Shown here piece by piece: positions 1 to 8,305 of a stretch of 64,000 nt of DNA. The position numbers and the translations under genes were made by a program. Source of the DNA: Mesonia sp. K7 (GTDB taxonomy: Bacteria; Bacteroidota; Bacteroidia; Flavobacteriales; Flavobacteriaceae); the NCBI RefSeq assembly GCF_003233725.1, contig NZ_QKQV01000004.1, positions 62,001 to 126,000 on the forward strand. The letters run 5' to 3'. The notes under the pieces were generated by a model. It was given only the letters and a program-made list of their open reading frames with translations, did not search any database and was not told the origin of the DNA. Position 1 is the stretch's first letter. The number at the start of each line of letters is the position of its first letter.

Positions 1-210
1 AAATTCAATCACTTTTTTAGAATTTTCTTCCTTTTTTAAAACTAATATTGCTTCTCTTTTTGTGTGATTTTTATTAAGAATATTAATTTCATAAGAGTTA
101 AAACCGCTGCCTAAATCTGGCCTTGCTGCAGAAAAGAAAGCAAATTTTTGTACTTTTTTAAATTTTAAAACACTAAGTTTAGGCTTATCGATAAGGTTTA
201 TTTTTGTCAT
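1..210 (-). CDS. Hypothetical protein, 3' part outside the window
   Basis: An open frame starts at an ATG (208-210) and runs off the left edge of the window, giving 70 visible codons. The protein begins MTKINLIDKPKLSVLKFKKV and is Lys-rich and soluble, with no signal peptide or membrane segment. An AGGAAAG stretch just before the ATG can serve as ribosome binding site. It starts 14 bp after the stop of the small membrane protein at 225-464 and so probably ends the hemL transcript. I do not recognise a family, and the missing C-terminus prevents a better call. Confidence 0.55.
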   Translation of the reverse strand, partial: MTKINLIDKPKLSVLKFKKVQKFAFFSAARPDLGSGFNSYEINILNKNHTKREAILVLKKEENSKKVIEF

Positions 211-224
211 AAAAAACAACTTTC

Positions 225-464
225 CTAGAAAAAAGAACCTCGATATAAATCTGATTTTATTTTTATAAATCCTTTTTTAAGAAAAGTAATACAAAATATA
301 AAAACACAGGCTATAATAAGAAAAACTAAAAATAAATAACCTTTAAAATTTAGATTAAAACCAAGAACTGTCACAGTCATCAATAAAAAAGGAGCGCCAA
401 CACAAAATAATATCATTAACTTTTGATGAGTCGTAAATCTATCTTCTAAAATTATCTTTTTCAT
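225..464 (-). CDS. Small membrane protein of unknown function (79 aa)
   Basis: The 79-residue protein has a charged N-terminus (MKKIILEDRF), two hydrophobic segments at about residues 16-35 and 41-62, and a basic C-terminal tail (KKGFIKIKSD), so it is likely a two-helix inner-membrane protein. It begins 9 bp after the hemL stop and is followed 14 bp later by another open frame, so it is probably translated from the hemL operon. No domain family is recognisable. It could act together with the following soluble protein, but the sequence does not show how. Confidence 0.6.
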   Translation of the reverse strand: MKKIILEDRFTTHQKLMILFCVGAPFLLMTVTVLGFNLNFKGYLFLVFLIIACVFIFCITFLKKGFIKIKSDLYRGSFF

Positions 465-473
465 TTGAAAATA

Positions 474-1763
474 TTAAAACCCGTCCGCAGTTACTTTCCT
501 CGCCGCTTCAATCGTAAAATCTAAATCACCATAACTTACAGCTTCCGAAATAAACCAAGTTTCAAACGCACTTGGGGCAATATAAACGCCTTCTTTGAGC
601 ATTCCGTGGAAGAATTTTTTAAACCGCTCGTTATTTCCGCTTTTAGCAGATTCAAAATCTTTCATTTCTTGATCGCTAAAATGCACCGAAATCATCGACC
701 CAATTTGGTTGATGGTAAAAGTCACCTCATTTTCGGTCAAGACTTTTTGCAAACCTTCTCTTAAATAAGCCGTTTTCTCATTGATACTTTGGTAAATCTC
801 AGGTTGTTGATGCAATTCTTGTAACATCTTTAAACCGGCTGCCATCGCTAAAGGGTTTCCACTTAAAGTGCCCGCCTGATATACCGAGCCTAACGGAGCC
901 AAATGATCCATAATTTCTTGTCGTGCAGCAAAAGCTCCCACTGGCAAACCGCCACCAATCACTTTCCCGAAAGTCATGATATCGGCTTTTATTTCAAACA
1001 ATTCTTGAGCTCCGCCTTGAGCGAGTCTAAAACCGGTCATCACTTCATCAAAAATGAGTAAAATGCCATTTTCATCACACACTTGTCGCAATTGTTGTAA
1101 AAAATCACCTTTCGGCGGAATACACCCCATATTTCCGGCAACGGGTTCGAGAATGATACATGCGATTTCATTTTGGTTTTCACTCACAATCTGTTTGACA
1201 TTTTCAATATCATTATAATTTGCCAGTAAAGTATCCTTGGCAGTTCCTTGGGTAACACCCGGACTGTTGGGCTCACCAAAAGTAACGGCTCCACTTCCGG
1301 CTTGAATCAAAAACGTATCGCTATGGCCGTGGTAACAACCCGCAAACTTGATAATTTTATCGCGTTTGGTATAACCTCTTGCCAAACGAACCGCACTCAT
1401 ACAAGCTTCGGTTCCGCTATTGACCATTCTGATCTGGTCGATATTAGGTACCATTTTTACGGCAAGTTTGGCGATTTCGGTTTCGATTTCGGTTGGTGTG
1501 CCAAAAGAAGTTCCTTTTTTGGCTTTTTCAATCAGGGCATCAATCACTTTTGGATGGGCGTGACCTAATATCATCGGTCCCCAAGAATTGATGTAATCGA
1601 TGAATTGGTTACCATCTTCATCATACAAATAAGCTCCTTTGGCTTCTTTAATAAAAATAGGTTCTCCGCCAACCGCATTAAAAGCCCTTACAGGTGAATT
1701 GACTCCACCTGGTATATATTTTTTAGCTTCAGCGAAAAGCTGACTGCTTCTTTGATAAATCAT
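474..1763 (-). CDS. hemL: Glutamate-1-semialdehyde 2,1-aminomutase
   Basis: PLP-dependent enzyme that converts glutamate-1-semialdehyde to 5-aminolevulinate, the committed precursor of haem and other tetrapyrroles in the C5 pathway. The 429-aa length is normal for the family. The PLP lysine lies in [11 protein letters not shown] (Lys267); NSGTEA (about 116), GCYHGHSD (about 142) and [10 protein letters not shown] (about 237) are family motifs. The ATG start gives the usual N-terminus ([20 protein letters not shown]). Its stop is followed by the 79-aa gene, and the lipoprotein gene upstream ends 3 bp before its start, so it sits inside a minus-strand operon. Cytoplasmic. Confidence 0.97.
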   Translation of the reverse strand: MIYQRSSQLFAEAKKYIPGGVNSPVRAFNAVGGEPIFIKEAKGAYLYDEDGNQFIDYINSWGPMILGHAHPKVIDALIEKAKKGTSFGTPTEIETEIAKLAVKMVPNIDQIRMVNSGTEACMSAVRLARGYTKRDKIIKFAGCYHGHSDTFLIQAGSGAVTFGEPNSPGVTQGTAKDTLLANYNDIENVKQIVSENQNEIACIILEPVAGNMGCIPPKGDFLQQLRQVCDENGILLIFDEVMTGFRLAQGGAQELFEIKADIMTFGKVIGGGLPVGAFAARQEIMDHLAPLGSVYQAGTLSGNPLAMAAGLKMLQELHQQPEIYQSINEKTAYLREGLQKVLTENEVTFTINQIGSMISVHFSDQEMKDFESAKSGNNERFKKFFHGMLKEGVYIAPSAFETWFISEAVSYGDLDFTIEAARKVTADGF

Positions 1764-1766
1764 AAA

Positions 1767-2645
1767 CTAAAGTGATTTTACGTATAGTTTTTGGCCAATC
1801 GCCAAATCATTTGAATTTAGGTTGTTGAGCATTTTAAGCTCTTCTATCGTGAGGTTGTGTTGCTTAGCAATCCCATAAAGTGTATCGCCTTTTTTTACGG
1901 TATAACGAATACTGGTATGGTCTGCTTTTAAACTGCCCGATTTTTGATTTTGAGTATAAGCATTTCCTAAAACCTGACGATCGTATTGACTTAAATTATA
2001 ACGCTCTATCAAACCAATAAGTTTTGCTGGGTATCGTGGATCGGTTGCATAACCCGCTTTTTTGAGTCCGTGAGCCCAACCTTTGTAATCTTCGATATCT
2101 AATTCAAAAAGTGCTGCATAACGTCTTCTCTCTTTTAGAAACAAAGAGTGGTCTCTAAAGCTGTATTTAGGGTCTTTATATTTTCTAAAACATTCTTGGT
2201 AGGCATCGTCGTCGTGATAAGCTTTTTCGCCTTGCCAACCGTTACATTTGATACCGAAATGGTTGTTAGATTTTCGCGTAAGCTCTCCTTTTCCTGCACT
2301 TGATTCTAATATTCCTTGTGCCAAAGTAATACTGGCGGGAATTCCGTACAATTTCATTTCTTCTTGAGCAATAGCAACATAATCGTAGATATACTTTTCG
2401 TTGATGTCCTCAAAAACAGGACCTGTATCTACTGGTTTTTTGACCGCAACTTTATCTTCGTCACCACGATCTTCTTTTAGCTCTTCATTTCTATCTTCTT
2501 CGTCTTCTATGCTTTCTCTTCTGTCGACAACAGCCACCTCATTTTTATCTTTTTTATGAGATGCTCTTTCTGCTCTTTTAACAGCACTACAAGAGACTAA
2601 AAAAATACACAACAACACACAACAAATTTGTAAAACGCTTTTCAT
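1767..2645 (-). CDS. Glucosaminidase-domain lipoprotein with LysM
   Basis: The 292-aa protein starts with a lipoprotein signal peptide ending in the lipobox LVSC (Cys19), followed by a charged low-complexity linker rich in Lys, Glu and Asp (about 25-75). Residues about 85-215 match a mannosyl-glycoprotein endo-beta-N-acetylglucosaminidase (GH73-like) domain with ILESSAGKGEL and the putative catalytic Glu therein. A single LysM module follows at about 245-290 (YTVKKGDTLYGIAKQHNLT). It probably cleaves peptidoglycan glycan strands from an outer- or inner-membrane anchor. The gene overlaps the upstream PLP-enzyme gene by 4 bp (ATGA), so the two are translationally coupled. Confidence 0.88.
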   Translation of the reverse strand: MKSVLQICCVLLCIFLVSCSAVKRAERASHKKDKNEVAVVDRRESIEDEEDRNEELKEDRGDEDKVAVKKPVDTGPVFEDINEKYIYDYVAIAQEEMKLYGIPASITLAQGILESSAGKGELTRKSNNHFGIKCNGWQGEKAYHDDDAYQECFRKYKDPKYSFRDHSLFLKERRRYAALFELDIEDYKGWAHGLKKAGYATDPRYPAKLIGLIERYNLSQYDRQVLGNAYTQNQKSGSLKADHTSIRYTVKKGDTLYGIAKQHNLTIEELKMLNNLNSNDLAIGQKLYVKSL

Positions 2646-3550
2646 GAAGAATATTCTATTAGATTTAAGTTTTTCTTTTTCAAATGTTTGTTCATCCCTG
2701 CAATGCCTTGCAAACCTCCAGAATGAACTGCTAAAATACGAGTATTTTTATTAATCAAACCTTTCTGGCACAAATCTATAATTCCGTACATCATTTTTCC
2801 AGTATAAATTGGGTCTAAAGGAATTTCGGTTTGCTCGTAAAACTGGTTTAAAAACGCAACTAACTCGTTATTTATTTTGGCATAGCCTCCAAAATGATAG
2901 TTGGTATTGATTTGCCAGTTTTCTTTTTTTACCAATTTATTTATTTCATCCTGTAAAAATTCACCTTTTAGAGCTGAAAAACCCAAAACTTTTTGATGTG
3001 CTTTCGCAGAATTAATCAACCCAGAAATGGTTCCGCCAGTTCCTACTGAGCAGCAAATTAAATCAAAACCTTTGTCTTCCTCGGTCAAAATTTCTTCGCA
3101 ACCTTTAATAGCTAAATGGTTCGTTCCGCCTTCAGGCAACAAATAAAATTCACCATACTTTCGCTTTAGCGAATTTAAAACCTCATCTGATTCTTTATTT
3201 TTATAGCCTTCACGTGAAATAAAGTGAAATTGCATCCCAAAGCTTTGTGCCAATCGTAACGTATCATTTTGTTTTAAAGTTTTCTCCAAATTCCCACCCA
3301 ATTCTTCGCCTCTAATCACACCAACAGTTTGAAAATCGTTCTCTTTTCCAGCGTAAGCGACAGCCAAAATATGGTTAGAAAAAGCACCGCCAAAAGTGAG
3401 TAAATTTTTGTGGTTTTGATTCTTGGCTTCGATCAGATTGTATTTTAGTTTTCGGTATTTGTTCCCCGAAATGTAAGGATGAATTAAATCTTCTCTTTTA
3501 ATAAAAATTTCATTTTCAACCCCTGGAAATTCTACTTTTTGGTTTTTCAT
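2642..3550 (-). CDS. ACC deaminase/D-cysteine desulfhydrase-like PLP enzyme
   Basis: The 302-aa protein belongs to the fold-type II PLP family of 1-aminocyclopropane-1-carboxylate deaminase and D-cysteine desulfhydrase. The PLP lysine is in SGNKYRKLKYNL (Lys31), with FGGAFSNHILA (about 74) and the phosphate-binding SVGTGGTISGLI (about 167) following. These enzymes deaminate small amino acids such as ACC or D-cysteine; the substrate cannot be read from sequence. The protein is slightly shorter than typical members (about 330 aa). Its 3' end overlaps the glucosaminidase gene by 4 bp, and the 108-aa gene ends 3 bp before its start, so it is in an operon. Confidence 0.85.
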   Translation of the reverse strand: MKNQKVEFPGVENEIFIKREDLIHPYISGNKYRKLKYNLIEAKNQNHKNLLTFGGAFSNHILAVAYAGKENDFQTVGVIRGEELGGNLEKTLKQNDTLRLAQSFGMQFHFISREGYKNKESDEVLNSLKRKYGEFYLLPEGGTNHLAIKGCEEILTEEDKGFDLICCSVGTGGTISGLINSAKAHQKVLGFSALKGEFLQDEINKLVKKENWQINTNYHFGGYAKINNELVAFLNQFYEQTEIPLDPIYTGKMMYGIIDLCQKGLINKNTRILAVHSGGLQGIAGMNKHLKKKNLNLIEYSS

Positions 3551-3553
3551 GTC

Positions 3554-3880
3554 CTAAAACTTTAAAAAATTCCAAAAAGGGCGATTTTTTAAATACTCTA
3601 AATCATTGTCTTTTTGATAAGCTTCACGTTCAAAAATAATATTTCGGTAAGCGATTTGCCAGTTTTTATGCTTTAGCCATAAGTAAATAAAATGAGCAAA
3701 ATAAAGTATGAAAAAAGGAATCACCAACAACTCTAACTGCTGGCGTAAATGTATTTTCTCATGATTTACCAATATTTTATCATTTTTAAGTAAATGATTT
3801 TTCAGAAAAATAAACGGAAAAAAGGTTACTGCCAAATATCCTTTGGGAACCAAAAAACGCCAAGGCAGAATCAAAGCCAT
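3554..3880 (-). CDS. Conserved small membrane-associated protein with HExxH motif
   Basis: The 108-aa protein has a hydrophobic stretch at about residues 48-68 (LELLVIPFFILYFAHFIYLW) and directly before it the motif NHEKIHLRQQLEL, an HExxH arrangement resembling the zinc-binding helix of metallopeptidases. A second conserved-looking segment is FEREAYQKD (about 84), where a Glu could be a third ligand. It is short for a peptidase. I know of similar uncharacterised proteins in Flavobacteriia but no function. It is the first gene of the minus-strand hemL operon and is divergent from the 50-aa gene at 3924. Confidence 0.6.
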   Translation of the reverse strand: MALILPWRFLVPKGYLAVTFFPFIFLKNHLLKNDKILVNHEKIHLRQQLELLVIPFFILYFAHFIYLWLKHKNWQIAYRNIIFEREAYQKDNDLEYLKNRPFWNFLKF

Positions 3881-3902
3881 AAGTCTTTAAATTACTGGCT
3901 AA

Positions 3903-4076
<174 letters not shown>

Positions 4077-4109
4077 GTAGTTAATAAAAAAGTAACAACG
4101 AAAAGAAAC

Positions 4110-6089
4110 ATGACATTTAAAGAACAAATTTTACAAGGAATTCCAGATAATTTACCCAACAAAAAAGCTTACGATACTTCGATAAATCACGCTCCAAAGC
4201 GAAAAGAAATTTTAAGCGAAGACGAAAAAAAACTTGCTTTAAGAAACGCCTTACGCTATTTCGAACCAAAACATCACGCTACTTTAATTCCTGAATTTAA
4301 AGAAGAGTTAGAAACTTACGGAAGAATTTATATGTACCGCTTTCGTCCAGATTACAAGATGTATGCTCGACCTATTGACGATTACCCAGGAGAGAGCTTA
4401 CAAGCGAAAGCCATTATGCTGATGATTCAAAATAATTTAGATTACGCCGTAGCGCAACACCCACACGAACTCATTACTTACGGTGGAAATGGAGCTGTTT
4501 TCCAAAACTGGGCACAGTATTTATTGACGATGAAATACCTTTCCCAAATGACCGATGAACAAACACTGGTGATGTACAGCGGTCATCCGATGGGGCTTTT
4601 TCCATCACACGCAGAAGCTCCGCGAGTTGTCGTGACCAACGGAATGATGATCCCCAACTACTCGCAACCTGACGATTGGGAAAAATTTAATGCGCTAGGT
4701 GTCACCCAATATGGGCAAATGACTGCTGGAAGTTATATGTATATCGGCCCACAAGGTATTGTTCACGGCACAACAATTACCGTTCTTAACGGTTTCAGAA
4801 AAATCAATAAAGCCACTCAAGGCGGATTGTTTGTGACTTCTGGCCTTGGCGGAATGAGTGGTGCTCAACCTAAAGCTGGTAACATTGCGGGTTGTGTCAC
4901 TGTTTGCGCAGAGGTCAATCCAAAAGCTACTGAAACCAGACACTCACAAGGTTGGGTTGACGAAGTGATTTCCGATGTAGAGGAATTAGTGACTCGTGTT
5001 AAAGAAGCTCAAGCTAAAAAAGAAACCGTATCGATTGCCTATAACGGAAACGTGGTTGACGTTTGGGAAAAGTTTGACGAAGCTGAGCTTCACATCGATT
5101 TAGGAAGCGATCAAACCTCTTTACACAATCCTTGGGCTGGTGGTTATTATCCAGTTGGTCTAAGCTTTGAAGAAGCCAATGATATGATGGCTAATAACCC
5201 AAAACAGTTTAAGAAAGAAGTACAAAAAAGTTTAATTCGTCAAGCCGAAGCTATTAATAAACACACCCAAAAAGGCACTTACTTTTTCGACTACGGAAAC
5301 GCTTTCTTGCTTGAGGCTTCTCGTGCCGGAGCTGATGTTTTTGCAGAAAACGGCATCGATTTTAAATACCCAAGTTATGTACAAGACATTATGGGACCAA
5401 TGTGTTTCGATTATGGTTTTGGTCCGTTTCGTTGGGTTTGTGCTTCGGGCAAACCAGAAGATTTAGCCAAAACCGATGCGATTGCCACAAAAGTTTTAAA
5501 TGAATTAAAACAAAACTCGCCACAAGAAATTCAGCAGCAAATGCAAGACAACATCACTTGGATCAAAGGTGCGCAAGAAAACAAATTGGTGGTAGGTTCT
5601 CAAGCTCGTATCTTGTACGCAGATGCAGAAGGAAGAATGAAAATCGCCGAAGCTTTTAATAAAGCTATCGAAAAAGGAGAAATTGGCCTTGTAGTTTTAG
5701 GTCGAGATCATCACGATGTTTCGGGTACCGATTCTCCTTATCGAGAAACCTCAAATATTTACGACGGAAGTCGTTTTACCGCCGACATGGCTATTCACAA
5801 TGTGATTGGTGATAGTTTTAGAGGAGCCACTTGGGTAAGCATCCATAACGGTGGTGGCGTTGGCTGGGGCGAAGTTATCAATGGCGGATTTGGTATGCTT
5901 CTTGATGGTAGTAAAGAAGCAGATCAGCGTTTAAAACAAATGTTGTTTTGGGATGTTAACAATGGTATTGCCAGACGTTCTTGGGCTAGGAACAACGAAG
6001 CAATTTTTGCGATCAAAAGAGCGATGCAAAACGAACCCTTACTTAAAGTTACTTTACCCAATATTGTGAGCGACGATTTGCTTTCTTAA
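4110..6089 (+). CDS. hutU: Urocanate hydratase
   Basis: Second enzyme of histidine degradation: hydrates urocanate to 4-imidazolone-5-propionate with a tightly bound NAD+ as electrophile. The 659-aa protein is longer than the roughly 560-aa proteobacterial form and resembles the long form seen in Bacteroidetes and animals. Typical motifs are YGGNGAVFQNW (about 123), MYSGHPMGLFPSH (about 154), SGLGGMSGAQPKA (about 244) and DIMGPMCFDYGFGPFRW (about 428). AACGAAAAGAAAC precedes the ATG. The other hut genes are not in this window. A DUF4136 lipoprotein gene follows after 13 bp. Cytoplasmic. Confidence 0.96.
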   Translation: MTFKEQILQGIPDNLPNKKAYDTSINHAPKRKEILSEDEKKLALRNALRYFEPKHHATLIPEFKEELETYGRIYMYRFRPDYKMYARPIDDYPGESLQAKAIMLMIQNNLDYAVAQHPHELITYGGNGAVFQNWAQYLLTMKYLSQMTDEQTLVMYSGHPMGLFPSHAEAPRVVVTNGMMIPNYSQPDDWEKFNALGVTQYGQMTAGSYMYIGPQGIVHGTTITVLNGFRKINKATQGGLFVTSGLGGMSGAQPKAGNIAGCVTVCAEVNPKATETRHSQGWVDEVISDVEELVTRVKEAQAKKETVSIAYNGNVVDVWEKFDEAELHIDLGSDQTSLHNPWAGGYYPVGLSFEEANDMMANNPKQFKKEVQKSLIRQAEAINKHTQKGTYFFDYGNAFLLEASRAGADVFAENGIDFKYPSYVQDIMGPMCFDYGFGPFRWVCASGKPEDLAKTDAIATKVLNELKQNSPQEIQQQMQDNITWIKGAQENKLVVGSQARILYADAEGRMKIAEAFNKAIEKGEIGLVVLGRDHHDVSGTDSPYRETSNIYDGSRFTADMAIHNVIGDSFRGATWVSIHNGGGVGWGEVINGGFGMLLDGSKEADQRLKQMLFWDVNNGIARRSWARNNEAIFAIKRAMQNEPLLKVTLPNIVSDDLLS

Positions 6090-6102
6090 AAACCCTATAC
6101 AG

Positions 6103-6642
6103 ATGAAAGCACTAAAAATTACTATTTTGTTAGCTCTTGTGACTACACTTTTTTCGTGTAGTAGCGTGAGAGTTGCTACCGATTACGATGAGTCGGTGGA
6201 CTTTAACCAATACCAAAGTTTTGCTTTTTACAAACCTGGTATCGATAAAACTGAAATTTCCGATTTAGATAAAAAAAGAATCCTTCGTGCTATTGAAGCC
6301 AAACTTATCGAAAAAGGCATGATTAAATCTGAGCAGCCCGATATGTTGATTAGTATTTTTACAAAAACCCAAGAAAACGTAAACATTTACCAAAACAATT
6401 GGGGCTGGGGTTACGGTTGGGGTTGGCATCCTTGGTACTGGAACAGCGGTTTTAATACGGTAAGTAGAACAACCGAAGGCACGCTATATATCGATTTGAT
6501 TGATGCCAAAAAAAAGGAACTTATTTGGCAAGGAATGGGAACAGGAGTTTTATACCAAAATCGAGATGCCAAGATTGAACAAATCAATGAGATGGTCGAA
6601 GAAATTTTAGAAAAGTACCCTCCAGAAAAAGAAAAAAAATAA
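6103..6642 (+). CDS. DUF4136 domain lipoprotein
   Basis: The 179-aa protein has a lipoprotein signal peptide (lipobox LFSC, Cys19) and one DUF4136 domain: the pattern ATDYDESVDFNQYQSFAFY near the start and DLDKKRILRAIEAKLIEKG in the middle is characteristic. A Trp/Gly-rich insert (NNWGWGYGWGWHPWYW, about 100-115) probably forms an exposed aromatic loop. Proteins of this family are envelope lipoproteins of unknown function. It starts 13 bp after hutU and the pair ends at a bidirectional terminator. Confidence 0.85.
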   Translation: MKALKITILLALVTTLFSCSSVRVATDYDESVDFNQYQSFAFYKPGIDKTEISDLDKKRILRAIEAKLIEKGMIKSEQPDMLISIFTKTQENVNIYQNNWGWGYGWGWHPWYWNSGFNTVSRTTEGTLYIDLIDAKKKELIWQGMGTGVLYQNRDAKIEQINEMVEEILEKYPPEKEKK

Positions 6643-6661
6643 ATCCATTTACTGTTTAAAT

Positions 6662-6692
6662 AAAAAAATTCCGCTTTAAGCGGAATTTTTTG
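6662..6692. terminator. Bidirectional intrinsic terminator
   Basis: The hairpin AAAAATTCCGC-TTTAA-GCGGAATTTTT has an A-tract before and a T-tract after, so it can terminate both the plus-strand hutU/DUF4136 unit and the convergent minus-strand mscS gene. Confidence 0.88.
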
Positions 6693-6715
6693 TCTTAGTA
6701 AAAAAGATATTCTAC

Positions 6716-7564
6716 TTACTCTGCAGCTTCTCTATCATCTTCTTTCTCATCGGCTACTTTATGCATATGTACATCCATTTGTGGGAATGGAATGCCAATA
6801 TCATTTTTATCAAAAGCTTTTTTGATGTGCTCATGCATATAAAAGTTTACTGCCCAATAATCTTCGGTTTTACACCAAGGTCTCACCGCAAAATTTACCG
6901 ATGAATCTCCCAAGCTCGATATTAAAATATCTACCGGTTGATCGTGCAAAACCTTATCACAAGAAGCTACTACTTCCTGTATCACCGAACGTGCCTTATC
7001 TATATCATCACCATAGCCAATACCGAATGTCATTGGCACTTTTCTGATATCGTTTGCCGTTAAGTTTTCTAACGGATTGGAAGTGATTTCACCATTAGGT
7101 ATAATAATGACTCTGTTATCTAACGTAGTTAAAAACGTGTTGAAAATTTGAATTTCTTTTACTGTACCCGAGTAACCGTTTGTCACGATAAAGTCACCTA
7201 CTCTAAAGGGTTTAAAAAACAATATCAAAACTCCTGCTGCTAAATGCGAAAGATTTCCTTGCAGCGCCATACCAATTGCCAATGCTAAAGCACCGAAGAT
7301 CGCTACAAATGAGGTTACTTCAAAACCAAACATTGAGGCAGCACTCAAGAGCACCAAAAGCTTAAGTCCGATACCAATTACAGATACTAAAAAAGGCGTA
7401 AGCGAAGGATCAACTTCTTTCTTTTCTAAAGCTTTTCTTACTTTGCCAGCAATTAAGTTGGCTATCCAAAAGCCAATAACAAGGGTTAAAATAGCCCCCA
7501 AAACTTTTGGAGCGTATTCAATAATCATTTGGTAGATTTTGTCAAAGTCGATATCTATGTCCAT
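6716..7564 (-). CDS. mscS: Small-conductance mechanosensitive channel (MscS family)
   Basis: The 282-aa protein has the size of E. coli MscS, with an acidic N-terminus and three membrane segments at about residues 15-35, 60-80 and 85-115. The pore helix GMALQGNLSHLAAGVLIL and the following FKPFRVGDFI are the MscS signature; the beta-domain contains PNGEITSNPLEN. It should open under membrane tension to release solutes during hypo-osmotic shock. The C-terminus is acidic (ADEKEDDREAAE). It stands alone, ending at the shared terminator. Confidence 0.92.
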   Translation of the reverse strand: MDIDIDFDKIYQMIIEYAPKVLGAILTLVIGFWIANLIAGKVRKALEKKEVDPSLTPFLVSVIGIGLKLLVLLSAASMFGFEVTSFVAIFGALALAIGMALQGNLSHLAAGVLILFFKPFRVGDFIVTNGYSGTVKEIQIFNTFLTTLDNRVIIIPNGEITSNPLENLTANDIRKVPMTFGIGYGDDIDKARSVIQEVVASCDKVLHDQPVDILISSLGDSSVNFAVRPWCKTEDYWAVNFYMHEHIKKAFDKNDIGIPFPQMDVHMHKVADEKEDDREAAE

Positions 7565-7674
7565 ATAAATTTATTTTTAATTAGCTGGCATTATAAATAA
7601 AATACAACTAAATGCATCTTGTTTTTCATGAATTTTAACATACTATTTTTAAACATTTAAAAAACTTACAAATA

Positions 7675-7702
7675 AAAAAACCGCTCAAAGCGGTCTTTTT
7701 AT
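7675..7702 (-). terminator. Intrinsic terminator of the DUF2383 gene
   Basis: On the minus strand AAGACCGCT-TTG-AGCGGT is followed by a run of seven T. It lies about 20-45 bp past the stop of the DUF2383 gene. Confidence 0.8.
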
Positions 7703-7719
7703 CAGGTGAAAAATACTTA

Positions 7720-8169
7720 CTAAGAGATTATTTCCCAATTTCTTGCGTTTTGCTGTGCTTGAGAAATACTCTCACGTTGTTTTTGTAAGATTTGTAGTGT
7801 CGAAGATGGTAAAATGTTTATATTTTCCATCACACTATCGTATTCATCTAATGCTGCTTGCTCACCACGCTGAACTTCTTCCATCACCCTTTCTTCACTA
7901 TTAGATGAGATTGCAGCTTTTAAATCCATCCAATTTCGGTGAATTGCACCTTTGACACTTCCACCTTTTTCAGGAGTTTCACCAAAATTTTTAATTTCGG
8001 ATTTTAGCTCGTGACCAAAATCATAACGCTGTTGTGCCTGTTCATTTAAAAAAGATTTCATTTTTGCATTATCAACTCTTTCTGCAGCGTCTTTATAACC
8101 TTTTTCTGCATCATAGGTTCTTTCTAAAATCTCATTTAATTTGTTGGCAATTTCTTTTCTAGTTTCCAT
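7720..8169 (-). CDS. PA2169-family four-helix-bundle protein (DUF2383)
   Basis: The 149-aa, all-helical, charged protein matches the DUF2383/PA2169 family: an N-terminal KLNEILERTYDAEKGYKDAA helix, a central FLNEQAQQRYDFGHELKSEI, then EERVMEEVQRGEQAALDEYD. The fold is ferritin-like, but a full di-iron ligand set is not evident here. Family members are often linked to stress or oxidative conditions; this is family knowledge rather than something seen here. It is monocistronic, with its own terminator. Confidence 0.85.
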   Translation of the reverse strand: METRKEIANKLNEILERTYDAEKGYKDAAERVDNAKMKSFLNEQAQQRYDFGHELKSEIKNFGETPEKGGSVKGAIHRNWMDLKAAISSNSEERVMEEVQRGEQAALDEYDSVMENINILPSSTLQILQKQRESISQAQQNARNWEIIS

Positions 8170-8305
8170 AGCTTTTATTTTTAAGTTTTAGTACTCTAAA
8201 TTTACTGAAATATAATTCTCAATATCAGCCAATTAACTAATACTTAGGTAAGATTTAACTTCTTTCTATTAAATCTCTTAAAAACAAAAGGGAAAACTTA
8301 AAATT

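Noticed and set aside
1248-1568. ORF of 106 codons on the plus strand
   Set aside because: Antisense to hemL, without ribosome binding site or family features.
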